Positions 43,001 through 53,007 of a DNA stretch of 64,000 nt are shown piece by piece. The notes beneath the pieces are model-generated. The model was given only the letters and a program-made list of their open reading frames with translations. It searched no databases and was not told the origin of the DNA. The DNA lies in assembly GCA_964019165.1 (NCBI GenBank), contig OZ025267.1, positions 5,919,410 to 5,983,409 on the forward strand, read 5' to 3'. Within the stretch, counting starts at the first letter, position 1, and every line of letters starts with the position of its first letter. Both the position numbers and the translations under genes were made by a program. This DNA is from Mastigias papua. Taxonomy: Eukaryota > Cnidaria > Scyphozoa > Rhizostomeae > Mastigiidae.

Positions 43001-44932
43001 ATGTTACAGTTTCTTTTGAAAATTGTGGGAGCAAATACTACACCTTCTAATGTTTCAAGATAAATTGAAAGGTTCTGTGGAGAACAGTTCCTGTCCTAGT
43101 TTAGGCCTGCCATCTTGAAGTAATTCCTTTTATGGGGAAGTGAAATTTTAAAGAAGGAGTAGCAAGCTCCTATCATTGATTACAAAATGGCATATTTTTA
43201 ATGGTACATCCTGACCAAGTGGCCTTTCTAAGTGAACTCCCTGGCCATGTCCTTATGATCAGTTGGGTTTTTCATCATATCTGATGCACTGATGTACAAA
43301 AAGGGTGCATTTTGGCATTAGTTTGGATAAAAATAATTAAAAAAGCTGCAACTTATGTTGGTGAGTAAGGGATCTCCATTATTGTATATTGTAGAGGGGA
43401 ACAGTATGAAAAAGATTGGTAAACAGTACCATAGGGTCAGGAAAGAAGTGGCCTAACATTTACATTAGTGCACAGCTAACTGTGCTATGAGCTATGGAAA
43501 CACCCCCTGAAAGATCCAAGGGACAATTTTCACCATGGTGGCATTTTGGTAGCCATGATGGCATTTTGGTAACCATGGTGCCAAATGGTAACCATGGTGG
43601 CAAAATGGCAGCCATGGTGGCAAAATGGCTAATGGTCAAAGGGACTAGTACAATATGACTAAAGTTCATTGGCAACCATAAACTGAGAAAGCTTTCATCA
43701 TTTAGAAGTGCCATCTGGGACTTTCTGGATGAAGTTATGCTTTCAGCTGGATGGTAAGGTACATTGATTAAGAACAAAGAGGGGTTTGCCATTAGTAAGT
43801 GGTGAACAGTTAAAAAAAACTAATTGTAGCATATTACCACCAACTGCTAGAAGCTCAAAATCTGCACTAGTGGGCATATGTCATAAATATCAGAATCAGA
43901 TATCCATCTCTTGTATCATATACAGTTTGTCTACAAATTAGAAACTAATAGAAACAAGCATGCAAAGAATGAACTATGTATTAATAAATCATTCATAATT
44001 TCAATGGATTTGGGAGCAAGGAGGCAAATGGATACCTAAATGATTTATATGGCATGACTTACAAAGCACTGACATGCAGAAAGCTAAATTGAAAAGGTAG
44101 TAATTCTATAAACTTTCATTTCAGAACTCCTCCACCATTTAAAATAAAAGGTGTGATATTTTCAAGTATGCTGTTTAGCTTTCTTTTTAATTTCATGACT
44201 ATTAATAGGACAGGCAAGACAGGACACTATTTAACCTGGGGATTTTCTAGCAAAAAATTTTTATCTCCAATTGGATATCAAATTGGATATCATATCTCAT
44301 GTTTTTTCTCTATGGCAGATATGCGAGAAAATTCAGCTTTCCCTTCAATATCCCCTTATCCAGCTACTTATTTAGCAGAATTCTGTTAAATATTTTTGAA
44401 ATGAGAAAGCTATGCTTCATATCTCCCATATCCTCTAGATCCCCATTTTGTAGGCTGCGCTCTACTAACTGGAAGTAGTAATCAACAAATCCTTACATCT
44501 TTTCGCAGCAAATGCTATACCATAAGCTCTTCGTTTTTGATATTCGTCCTTGAACACTGGCAATGAGGCGGCTGTAAGTTCTCCTGTGAAGTATGCATAT
44601 ATTACTGCGGCATTTTCGTACATTTTGTGTCCAAACGTATTAGTACTCATTTTATCATAATGCTTCTTTGTGTCTTGCATAGCAACATTTTCCATAGAAA
44701 TCTCTCTATTGCTTTCGCTTTTTCCATGGTGTGCTATCTCCTTGCTTCCTTCGTCTATAATCAGGGAAAATAGGTTGGGGTTAACTGGACTGGTTGAGTT
44801 TCCTTTACCTCGTGTCCCTTTACTATGACCCTTTTTCGACCTAGCTGACGAACTACCATTCTTTCCATTTTTACTGCTATTGCTTGAATTAGATTTCGGT
44901 CGTGCACCACGGCCTTCCGGTTTTAACATCAT
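34433..44932 (-). CDS. NSUN7: NSUN7-like protein, NOP2/Sun RNA methyltransferase family, complete (660 aa)
   Basis: Eight exons join with consistent phases to 1983 nt including the stop: 44932-44497, 42177-42119, 40852-40358, 38832-38679, 37865-37746, 36843-36391, 35353-35283, 34627-34433. The product opens with a basic, Ser/Asn/Gly-rich tail (about 1-50). Family blocks follow in order: AFAAKRYEEVLKDVLLDSHF, ARCRIRDCALSLEDLL, PLYARVNTLKT, HFDDMLVFSNECKDDV, KLFICGCP, NDDRLRKVRIILCNVSC, NPVDFVLQEG and SSRMNGCFVALLK, then a Lys/Glu-rich tail. Order and spacing match NSUN7, a divergent member expressed in testis in mammals. The motif IV cysteine is kept (C452 in NVSCSKSG). The usual TCS of motif VI reads FTLAD (L512), so the catalytic nucleophile is missing. 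The gene is likely a binding or scaffold protein rather than an active m5C enzyme (inference). Confidence 0.93.
35283..35353 (-). CDS. NSUN7: NSUN7-like exon 7 (71 bp)
   Basis: Acceptor TTTGCAG, donor GTTAGT. Encodes GEQYLKLRPSSRMNGCFVAL through LKRQ, the conserved last strand of the methyltransferase fold (xxNGCFxxxLxK). Confidence 0.9.
36041..36240 (+). mobile_element. LINE C-terminal remnant in NSUN7-like intron 6
   Basis: Reads ARTTRHSTLRHYSSFIPKTY, KLWSLSPSLPSQS, then after a shift SYDLFAFNAKSTNL. The SFIPrT..LWNSLP..SYDL..F pattern is a common LINE ORF2 tail. Antisense to the host gene. Confidence 0.65.
36391..36843 (-). CDS. NSUN7: NSUN7-like exon 6 (453 bp, catalytic motifs IV and VI)
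   Basis: Phase 1 both ends, donor GTATGT. FELIEEQFVDISHNDDRL, then ILCNVSCSKSG (motif IV cysteine kept), then SILYFTLADNSAENEDLV where the family has YxTCSxxxxENE. The acceptor was set at 36843 because it restores the FELIEEQF block in frame. Confidence 0.9.
37746..37865 (-). CDS. NSUN7: NSUN7-like exon 5 (120 bp)
   Basis: Acceptor TTTCCAG; donor GTATCC after AAGA. Encodes GSLSAHAASFISPERKLFIC, then GCPRNSQKEIISRITASHIK. The chosen donor is weak, but it is the one that both keeps phase 1 and gives the family's KN junction with exon 6. Confidence 0.75.
38345..38580 (+). mobile_element. tRNA-derived SINE in NSUN7-like intron 4
   Basis: Head with A-box-like TTGGTCAGCGG and B-box-like CAGTTCGAGGC, in the right spacing for a tRNA. 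The body includes 'cacccagcagcaaatgggtg' and 'ggccaccctacctcactatg'. Antisense to the host gene. Confidence 0.65.
38679..38832 (-). CDS. NSUN7: NSUN7-like exon 4 (154 bp)
   Basis: Acceptor TTTTCAG, donor GTGAGA, phase 0 in and 1 out. Encodes DKSKYTVVEVMKSLLVEMAM, then GDDVLLTNPDSG, matching the start of the methyltransferase fold. Confidence 0.88.
39290..39780 (+). mobile_element. Non-LTR retrotransposon remnant (RT domain and C-terminus)
   Basis: Reads LQGSVLGRSMFNIFVTDLF, then YNFADDNTIYANGQCLDLVL with the FADD catalytic box. Frameshifted pieces follow: NPKRFKLMLIGFK, KLLGVEVDFKQKFEYH, and the tail LLWNNLDDKIEQSPSLAAFN with a CKICHAYC end. This is the order of a jockey/CR1-type ORF2 with the segment between thumb and tail deleted. 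Antisense to the host gene, in intron 3. Confidence 0.85.
39903..40330. repeat. Imperfect (GAT)n repeat, NSUN7-like intron 3
   Basis: Over 400 bp of GAT/GGT/TAT triplets next to the exon 3 donor. Open frames of Met or Ile runs across it are artefacts. Confidence 0.95.
40358..40852 (-). CDS. NSUN7: NSUN7-like exon 3 (495 bp)
   Basis: Phase 0 both ends. From LEAQHHNNVMVMLMDYFDHS to LCLYPQ, including ARCRIRDCALSLEDLL and PLYARVNTLKTTTDDVVKTF. Donor GTAGGG; the GAT repeat begins within 30 bp of it. Confidence 0.93.
40853..42118 (-). other. NSUN7-like intron 2
   Basis: 1.3 kb, AT-rich. Nothing recognised. Confidence 0.6.
42119..42177 (-). CDS. NSUN7: NSUN7-like exon 2 (59 bp)
   Basis: Acceptor CAATTTCAG, donor GTAATA. 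With the last base of exon 1 it gives YEEVLKDVLLDSHFYSVYSK, a perfect continuation of the NSUN7 block. Confidence 0.9.
42178..44496 (-). other. NSUN7-like intron 1 (2.3 kb)
   Basis: Holds a hAT-type end CAGAGGCGGATTTAGG at 42584 without a visible partner, and the 20-bp minisatellite at 43533-43628. Confidence 0.6.
43533..43628. repeat. 20-bp minisatellite, about five units
   Basis: Unit CCATGGTGGCATTTTGGTAA with changes; CCATGGTGG recurs every 20 bp. Confidence 0.88.
44497..44932 (-). CDS. NSUN7: NSUN7-like exon 1
   Basis: First ATG of an ATG-ATG pair at 44932; 145 codons plus one base. N-terminal low-complexity basic region, then NTFGHKMYENAAVIYAYFTG and KRRAYGIAFAAKR. Donor GTAAGG. Reading on past the donor loses the family match, which supports the splice. 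Confidence 0.88.
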
Positions 44933-45754
44933 GCACTGAATAGACTAGTAAGTCCTTCTTCCTTGTAGGATGAAATTGTAAAATAAGCTGTTAAAAGACG
45001 ATCGAAGAGCCAACCGCAAATACATTGTTAGCATAGTCACTTGTTGTGGGATTCGTTGTTATCGACGAGGTAAACAACATTGTGCTCCTACGCAGCTAAC
45101 AATAAGTTTAATATTTGTGGTGGTACATTACAAGGAAGGGACGTCTGATCTGCTTGTCATTGTGAACGTGGGACTAACACATGCCTTGTTTAATTGTGTA
45201 CGTGCAAATGTACTGATTTTTCCTTTTACAGTCAATTTTCTTCATCTCAATTGTTTGAGTTATTTTTTACAAATCCAGCAGTTTTCGCTCGAAATTTTAC
45301 TCAAGAAGTTCAAAAACACCAAAAATTTCAGCTTCTATCAGCTAAAAACATCAAGTATGTGTAGAGTAATAACGTCAGATGTGTTTAGAGACACATTAAG
45401 CACTTGGAAGTCACTTGCCCCAAACACCTGCAAACATTGGAAGGGGACACATGTCCCCAGTACACCCCCGGTTCCCGCGTCGCTTTGTGTGTGTGCATGA
45501 TGTTTGCATACCAATTACGACGCCAGCTCTGAAAAGGTGGAGGCTATACTGAATAGCTGGGGTGAGGGTTTGGGGGCTTAGCTCCCAGGGAAAGTATTAA
45601 GATTCTACCATCATTTAGATTCTAGGGAACGCCTTTTCTAAAGTTAGAGATCAGGGCCTTTTTTAACATACAAACTGGGGGAGCAAATGCCCCCAGTTCT
45701 CAACTTTGCCCCCCCCCCCGAGTGAAGAGGTTTTTGACCCAGAAAATGTCCCTT
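44933..45754. other. Upstream flank of NSUN7-like gene
   Basis: Likely holds its promoter and 5' UTR. No motif assigned. A small inverted 'actgggggagcaaatgcccccagtt' hairpin and a C-tract lie at 45675-45720. Confidence 0.4.
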
Positions 45755-46006
45755 CTTGTACAGGTTGTACAGGTACAGGTTTTGTGCTTTTGAGGTTGAG
45801 CTCTAGCCAGAATTAGAGGTGAAATTGAGAATTTCAATGCTTTTCTAGTGTCTGTGCCATTGTGTGGCACTCTGTGTGCAGTGAAAATTAAGGAACTATT
45901 AAGGAACTATTAAGTTAGTACTAGAATTTAATAAAAAGAGGTCCGAAAATAGGGAACTTTTAGAACTAGGCCTTTAGCTACAGTAGGTTCCTTATAAAAA
46001 AAGCGT
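45755..46006 (+). mobile_element. Family A MITE, copy 4 (right half only)
   Basis: Has the 'ggttgagctctagccagaat' block, the 'aaggaactattaaggaact' block and the end 'aggttccttataaaaaaagcg' + TA. The left half is absent. Confidence 0.8.
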
Positions 46007-46957
46007 ATAGCATTTTTGCACAACATTAGGAAACTGTGTAATACATGCATAGTACGTTATTGTAACGATTACAAAACTAGGGATTTCATCTCCAATTTTT
46101 TTACGTCAATACTTGTTCCTTATGAATATTGTTTCAATATGTAACATATATCTCATTTACTTTAAATTAGGCTTTTATTTCAAACTGGGTTATATGTGAA
46201 TGACATATGTCCTTAGCTTGCTTTCCTAGTATCATGTCCCTTTTTGAGAGTTTGCCCCCCCCCCATTAAAAGCATGTTAAAAAAAGGTTATGTTAGAGAT
46301 ACACCCAATCTGAACGAAAAGGAAAGGTGAAATCATTGACACGGGTTTGAGAAACTTTGAAAGGTTTTATAAATAGTTTTGACTGATGTGACTTGCCACA
46401 GTTTTAATAAAATTGGGAGGCGATGGGAGAGACATTTACTCCTCTCTTGTGCCCTCAGAGTAATGTCATTCCTCTCCTCTCTTCATTTCCTATAAAGTGT
46501 ATTTCCTCTCTGTTGTACCGCTTTCCCGAATGGAAGAATGGAATCAAGGATGGAATAGTGATTTGATGAGAAATGGAGAGAATTTTGGGTGATACACCTC
46601 ACACATCTCCACCGGTATATCCACCTCTTCACAGATTCCAAATACCAAACATTTCGATAATTGGAAAAATATGTAATAGCAAAAGCTACCCACGACACTT
46701 TCATCTAAGATGAGACCTCATGTAAACAATATAAAGGACAAATACGAATAAAGACTGTTGCCAATTTTTGTTTTGAGGCCAAATTTCGTGAGAAAGTATC
46801 ATTTGTAAACTGGATAAAGCTGTCTATGACTCATTTGGCATTTGTACAAGTAAGCTGGTTGGACACTGTGTATTTGTTTCTTGCATGAATAAGAAAGTAA
46901 ATGAATGACCCTATACTGGCTGGATTTATAGAGCAGCTGACAAATGCGAGACACAAA
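46007..46957. other. Intergenic, no feature
   Basis: A C-tract near 46255 and nothing else recognised. Confidence 0.35.
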
Positions 46958-46959
46958 TA

Positions 46960-47144
46960 CAGTCAACCTTGCATAATTCGGATCGGTTTTATCCGGATTT
47001 TTGTATATTCCGGACAGAATTGCTAAGTCCAATTAGTTTCCTAATAAAGTGCAACACTAAAAAAGTTTCTACGTAATCCGGATTTTCTCTAATCCGGACA
47101 AAATCAGCCAGTCCCGAGTGATCCGAATTATGCGAGGTTGACTG
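46960..47144. mobile_element. pogo/Tigger-like MITE, 185 bp
   Basis: Terminal repeats CAGTCAACCTTGCATAATTC plus GGATC, 24/25 identical in the inverse copy, flanked by TA on both sides (46958-46959, 47145-47146). TA target and CAGT ends fit Tigger/pogo. Internal TCCGGA motifs are repeated. Confidence 0.9.
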
Positions 47145-47394
47145 TACATGAAGATGTGCAATGGTTTTTGGGAGGGTGTTTCGGAAAGAAAATTGGTATG
47201 GGTGAATTTTCATAGCCGCGCCCTCCTAAAACTTTTGGAGTGTTGTGCAGAGTGCTCAATAAAATTCTTATTCATTTTTGTCTAATTCAAGTGACATGTC
47301 TCTGAACATAAATTTTCCCGACACGTAATATAACCGTTTGGGAAGGGGGCATGGCACCCAGCCCCCGTCTTGGATCCAAGCGTGTAGGTCTGTA

Positions 47395-47545
47395 CACATT
47401 TTAGGGAGTTGTAAATCGAATCTATGGATTTGCAGTTTGGGGGAGTATGGATCTGTAGATAGGACGTATCTATTTTGCCAAATTTTAGTTCCTACCATAC
47501 ACTTTGTGTAATTCCAATTAAAACCATAACCGGCACTTTTAATAG
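47395..47545. repeat. Dispersed repeat F, copy 1
   Basis: Shares 'gagttgtaaatcgaatc', 'gatttgcagtttgggg' and 'tttgtgtaattccaa' blocks in the same order with 56090-56365. Type unknown. Confidence 0.6.
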
Positions 47546-47597
47546 CACTCTGAACCTGATGTAGCTATAAGCATTTATGTACTGTTTTACAGCAATA

Positions 47598-47763
47598 GTA
47601 TGATAGCTTTGGCGCCTTCTTTGCAATCGCGCAGTGGCGAAGTGAGAAGGTGGAAACCATAAAAGTAAATGATAGAGTGGATAGTGCCTATTTTACTGCG
47701 TTCTTGGGAGACGAGTGTGTGGTCTTGGAAGCAACTCTTACTAATCTTGAAGCTCTGAAGTTT
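47598..47763 (+). CDS. Candidate terminal exon, unrecognised
   Basis: 55-codon open frame from a possible acceptor (TTTTACAGCAATAG) to TAA at 47763. It reads YDSFGAFFAIAQWRSEKVET, then VNDRVDSAYFTAFLGDECVV, then LEATLTNLEALKFL. The balanced composition and codon use stand out from the AT-rich flanks. No start codon, no partner exon and no family were found, so it could be a gene fragment or chance. Confidence 0.3.
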
Positions 47764-48667
47764 CTTTAATCCTGTTTTACCATCATTCCTTAAGTTATTT
47801 TTAACACTTTATGGTATGCAAGAAAGAATGTTCAACACAATTTAACTATTAACGTTGTGTTAAGCAACAAAGGCAATACAGTACCTGCGCTTTGGAGAGT
47901 CACAAGGCGTAGTCGCCAAAGAGTCTTACATGACGTGATTGGGGTACATCATGTAATAGTGTGGTGCTAAAAACTTTCCCAAAATATGGGCACTTTGGAT
48001 GGATATACGTGTTATGGCCATCGCAGGAAATGTGCTCTATGGTTCTAACAGCTAACCGTTAGAAACACAATATTGGTGTGTTGTAAACAACAAATTGGTG
48101 CTGTATTTGCTATAGACACTAACTTGGTTACAAATAAGAGTATACAGCCTAAATCAAGAAAATTCACTTATCTTCCGAACATGCAAGCGATGATTAGATT
48201 GTAGCTAAATGCACAGGACCTACTTTTAAGTTTTACACAGACAGACAAGCACTACGCAAACATAACACTGAAATACATAGATTGTAGCAAAGGATATCTA
48301 TAAAGATTAAAAAAAGAGAAGAAGGAATATCAAATGTGTACGAACTTATCAACTTTCTTAGGTCTCAAAAATCCATCATTGAATTTTCTTGACTTTTGAA
48401 CAGTAAAATACTGTTTTCCTATAAGCCACGTTTTACACAAAACATGCTCTTCAAACTATATTTTTTCCGCAAGCCCATCAAATCTATGATTTATTTTGTA
48501 CATATTCTTATGCTCTGTGTAAAATCGTTCGATTTTACAGGGAACAGATGTAAAAGAAATGAGTCACAAAAACAAACAAGTTCCTTTGTAACCATAAATG
48601 TCTTGAATTCTTCACGAAAATATTAACAGTGACAACTGAATAATAACTTTCATTGACGGCGGCTATA
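47764..48667. other. Intergenic
   Basis: Only the family E inner-arm module at about 48345-48420 (minus orientation) was recognised. Confidence 0.4.
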
Positions 48668-49123
48668 CACGCTTTTTTTTCATAAGGAACCTAGCTAAAG
48701 GCCTAGTTCTAAAAGTTCCTTATTTTCCGACCTCTTTTTATCAAATTCTAGTACTAAAAGTTCCTTAATAGTTCCTTAAGTTTCACTGCACATAGAGTGC
48801 CACACAATGGCACAGAGACTAGAAAACATTGAAATTCTCAATTTCACCTTTAATTCTGGCTAGAACTCAACCTCAAAAGCACAGATGCGACAGGAAATAA
48901 GTTCTATATATGCAAAAGCATAATTTCAATCAAGAAGTACCATGTCTATTCTATTGATATCATCCAATGTAATGTAATCTTCACTTGAATCTGAGTACAG
49001 CACTCGGAATTTGAAAATGAAAAGTTCCTTAGGGACTTTTCCTTTAGTAGTATAAGTTCTTTAAATATTTCGGCATTCTACATGTAGGTTCCTTATAAAG
49101 TGGTTCCTTATAAAAAACGCGTG
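48668..49123 (-). mobile_element. Family A MITE, copy 5, complete, inverted (456 bp)
   Basis: TA + CACGCTTTTTTTTCATAAGG at the left and GCGTG + TA (49124-49125) at the right. The best-preserved copy. On the minus strand its middle reads FRVLYSDSSEDYITLDDINR, the same peptide sense as copy 1. Confidence 0.93.
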
Positions 49124-49662
49124 TAATGCAACAAACTCAGTAACGGCAATAACAAATTCCAAAACAGCAACACAACAACGACTTTGACTTAACTCACGAC
49201 AACAACTGCTAACGACGACTTAACACATCGACTGAGTTCATAGAACATTACACGCTTTATTTATAAAAAGCACATGACGCAACAGGGTAATTATAACACA
49301 CAATGGAGCTAAGGGGCAATGGCATGGTAACACGTACATAGCAAAGGGCAGTGTACTAAGATTAGACAATACGTCCAGACAAGTAAAGCAACATGATGAC
49401 ATTAACTGTGGGAGATGAATGATGCAAGACGTGGAATTCTGACGACGAGGCAACAAAAAAAGCGGAACACATTGGAACAGAGAACCAACGTTATTTAACA
49501 TGATGAAATCAAAGACAAAAATATAACTAGTATTATAACATCTGTGCTAATCTATATAATTCAGTGTCATATTTGAATAGTTCCAGTCTCATTGTGTGAC
49601 ACTGTAGATTAAGTACATTTGTTCCTCTACCAGTGGACCTTTTTTGGGACAGCAACTTATTT

Positions 49663-49990
49663 GGGGTTCAGTCATTTATAACTCTGGTTACTGGGGTGGG
49701 CTAGAATTGGGTAGGTTATGAAAACTTTTCCAGGGATACTTGGGGGGTATGAAACTTTGTGGAGAATTTTTGAGGAATATGAAATCCTGTAAAGCCAAAA
49801 GCAGAAGAAAATCAACTCAATAATTTCCAGAAGTCTATTGATGAAGTTTTCTGTTGTGTACTGTGTTATTGTAGTGCTCTTATTAGCATTCATCACAGCA
49901 GTTTGTTAAAATGAAGCTTCAAGCATAAATAAACTGTTTCATGAAAACTTTCTATGCCTTTTGCAACGAAATCTCACAGAGAATGATATT
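49663..49990. mobile_element. Harbinger-like MITE, partial inverted copy
   Basis: Starts GGGGTTCAGTCATTTATAAC and follows the reverse complement of 9080 to about 8750, including 'gtgctcttattagcattcatcaca'. The other end is missing. Confidence 0.75.
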
Positions 49991-52703
49991 TATAAGTAAG
50001 CGTGTACTGGGACAAGAAACTAATTTACCCGGATGAGGACAAGATCGCGTGAATGGCTGAGCCCTGTAAGATCACATGATGGATTATCATATCAGTGCAA
50101 GATAAACTTGCATTTTGTCACGCGGATATTGGTATGATTATGCTCAAATAGCTCAGCGACTGTCCATCTCATGGCAGCCCTGCTCACTTGCAACATTGGA
50201 TGCAAACGAAAGTGACCTGATCACGTGCAAGATGAACAATAGGTGTTAGAGAGAGGCCTATCATCAATGTATTGTTTTGGATAAAAATAAATTCTGGAAT
50301 ACAATAGGAAGAAAATTTATACAATAGAACGAGGAAGGAGCCATCTACTGGTATGTTATAAGGTAGGGGCAAGTGAAGGCGAGAAAACGGTATCCCATCC
50401 CAGTGTTATCAAAGACCACAAGACTCTCGACAGAAAGGTAAGGTAGGTTCTGTTACGTCTCCAAAATGCAGCATTGTTACCTTACTGTAGTATTTCACAG
50501 GAGCCGGGATCCATGTGAAGGTACAAACAGGCCTGTAATCGTTAGGCCTGTGGTCAGTGAGGCGAAGTAATGTTATGAAACGGTTCTTACTATCAGAAAC
50601 TGAAATCTTTGGAGGAAGGTTGTTATTTTTCTGGTGTTATAAAGATTTTATTTCCATTCTGTGTTGAAAATGTTCCTATTTCGGTTTGAGTAGACTGGCC
50701 CAGTACCCCTTTCCTCATTTGGAACAGGTAGAGTTTTATATTATGATATAATATAGGGATTAACTGCACTAAATTCGTGTTAATAGTACTGCACCTATTT
50801 GATATCTGTAGTTTCCAAGTTAATAGTTTTTCAGTCGAAGAGCCAACAGGTAGAAAATAAACGTAATTTCTTAGGTTCATCATGTTTCTTTGGGATTTCC
50901 ATATGCGTGGTTCAAACTTTGATGAATGATTTCACTCGTTAATGTTGTCTAAATCTTTTAAGTAAATGGTGTTGGGCTGTTTTATGCTAGTATTACACCA
51001 TGTATGTGAAACTTTCAATTTAAGAGAACAGGAATATTAAGTGACACGAAACAGGAAGATTTAGCTAACAGTTTTACATATGGCACTCCTAGCATGTGGT
51101 ACTCCTAGCATGTGGCACAAGATATGGTTCAAAAATTGATCTTTTCTCTACAGTTAGTGGTATCTGGACAATTCGGGGGTGCATGGGGAAATTGGAGCAC
51201 ATAGTACATTCTTTGAGTCAAAGTATGCCATTATCTAAATAATGTATGTAGAGATTCAATATCCATAGGGAGGGTTATGACATTTGATTCCAGCAGGTAT
51301 TTACAATGCACAATGATTTCTTGTGCAGCATAAAATATTAGCTATATCAAAATTGCAGATAAGGGCTTTTTGTTTACATGAGGAAAAATTTGTGAGGAAG
51401 GTATGCCATTCATAAAGCATTTTATTGCTGTGGTCCAAGTGCTCAAGAGTTCAATTGGAAAGTAGAAATGAGTATCATTGTATGAGATATGGTTTTTCAT
51501 CTACAGATTTATTTTCCAATATCTTTATACTTAGTAATTGTGCAATTCAGAATTGTATTCTTTGTTGTAAGAGCCTACATTAAAGGAGCCCAGAGGATCA
51601 ATTTCCTATAATAGTAAAACCAATTTATGGTTATAACCTAGCTTCAGATAAAGAGTTTGAAGAAAAACAATCTGTGTTTGAAAGTTTCTTAGCTACAAAT
51701 AATGTTATGCAATATTATTATCTAGTGGACCTAGAAAAGAATTATATTGTTCAGTTAACAAAAAGCTGATGGTAAGATAAGACCAGCATTAAGAGCACAT
51801 GAACTTCAAATTATCAAAGTTTTCTGGTTGTTGTTTAATGAATATATTTTGGGACAGTTTGGGACTTGATAGAAGTATGTCTGTGTATGCCATTGGTGTA
51901 TGTAGTGGTTGTAAAGTTTTATTACTCTAGGTATTGCTGACCTGTATGATCACAGGATTGGAAGAGAGTGTCAGTCAAAGTTTTCATTCTAGTGGAATAT
52001 TGCATATGAATTTGCAACATAGTGTATTGTTATCATATATTGATGTTGTCAGCTGGGTGTTTGGATGTATTGTTTTAATTTTTCTATTAGGTCAATTTTT
52101 CAATAACTTTGTATGCCGAGATTATAGTTCCTTGACCACCACAATGTTGAAGTTTTGTATGAAGCTACATTACATGGGTGTCTCTGTAATGCCTTCATAC
52201 TCATTGTCTTGTCATTCAGTTCCAATTGGGGTGGGAATTTCAGTGGTGTTATGTCAATTCAAAGGAAAGATATTGTGATGTACCCACTTTTGTTACCTAG
52301 CTCCAGCTGTTTACAGGTTTGCTTGAAACTCTACCCTACCTGCAATATTCTCAAATTTTGCACAATATTATTTTGTAATTCTCACCTCTATGATACAGTC
52401 TTCATTTCCAGAACACTTTTAGGGGATGTATGTGAGAAATTATATGCAATTATCATTATTCAATAGCCCCACTTTGGAGCATGCTAGCCTCCCACTTTCC
52501 TTGGAGCTATGTTAGCAGTTTTAGTTGTCCTGTTGCCAGAAGAGTCAACCCATTTGTTGGAAAACTCCTTACACTATCCTGTTTTCTGTAGTCAAAGCCC
52601 ATTTTTGAAATAAATGTGGATATCATCTTTAGCCATATTTAGGAAGAAAGACCATACTCAGGCTTTAGATATCAGCATTAATATTGCTCTGATGATTTTA
52701 TGG
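49991..52703. other. 2.7 kb without a supported gene
   Basis: Read on both strands; no exon, transposon end or array was recognised. Confidence 0.4.
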
Positions 52704-52711
52704 GATGTAAC

Positions 52712-52999
52712 CAGTGGTGTACAAGTAAATTGATAGCTAGGGGGCTCTTTGTGTACCCGAGTTTTTATAAGAAACTAAGAACTTTCTCCAAATAGTCATG
52801 TAAGAAACTGAGAGAGTGGTCTGGCGAGGAAAACTATAACACTTGTTATACAGCTATAGTACTGTTGCCTAATAGTACGTGTTTCATGTTAATACCATTT
52901 TATGACCAAGACACCAACTGAGGGTGAAGGGGGCTGTGCTCCCCTAAGCTCACAGCTAGGGGCACTGCACCTCCAGTGCCCCTCTCTTCTACACAACTG
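52712..52999. mobile_element. hAT MITE, 288 bp, perfect 8-bp target duplication
   Basis: Ends CAGTGGTGTACAAG and, inverted, CAGTTGTGTAGAAG. GATGTAAC occurs at both 52704-52711 and 53000-53007. The interior is GC-richer with 'gggggctctttgtgt' and 'aagggggctgtgctccc' blocks. Confidence 0.92.
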
Positions 53000-53007
53000 G
53001 ATGTAAC

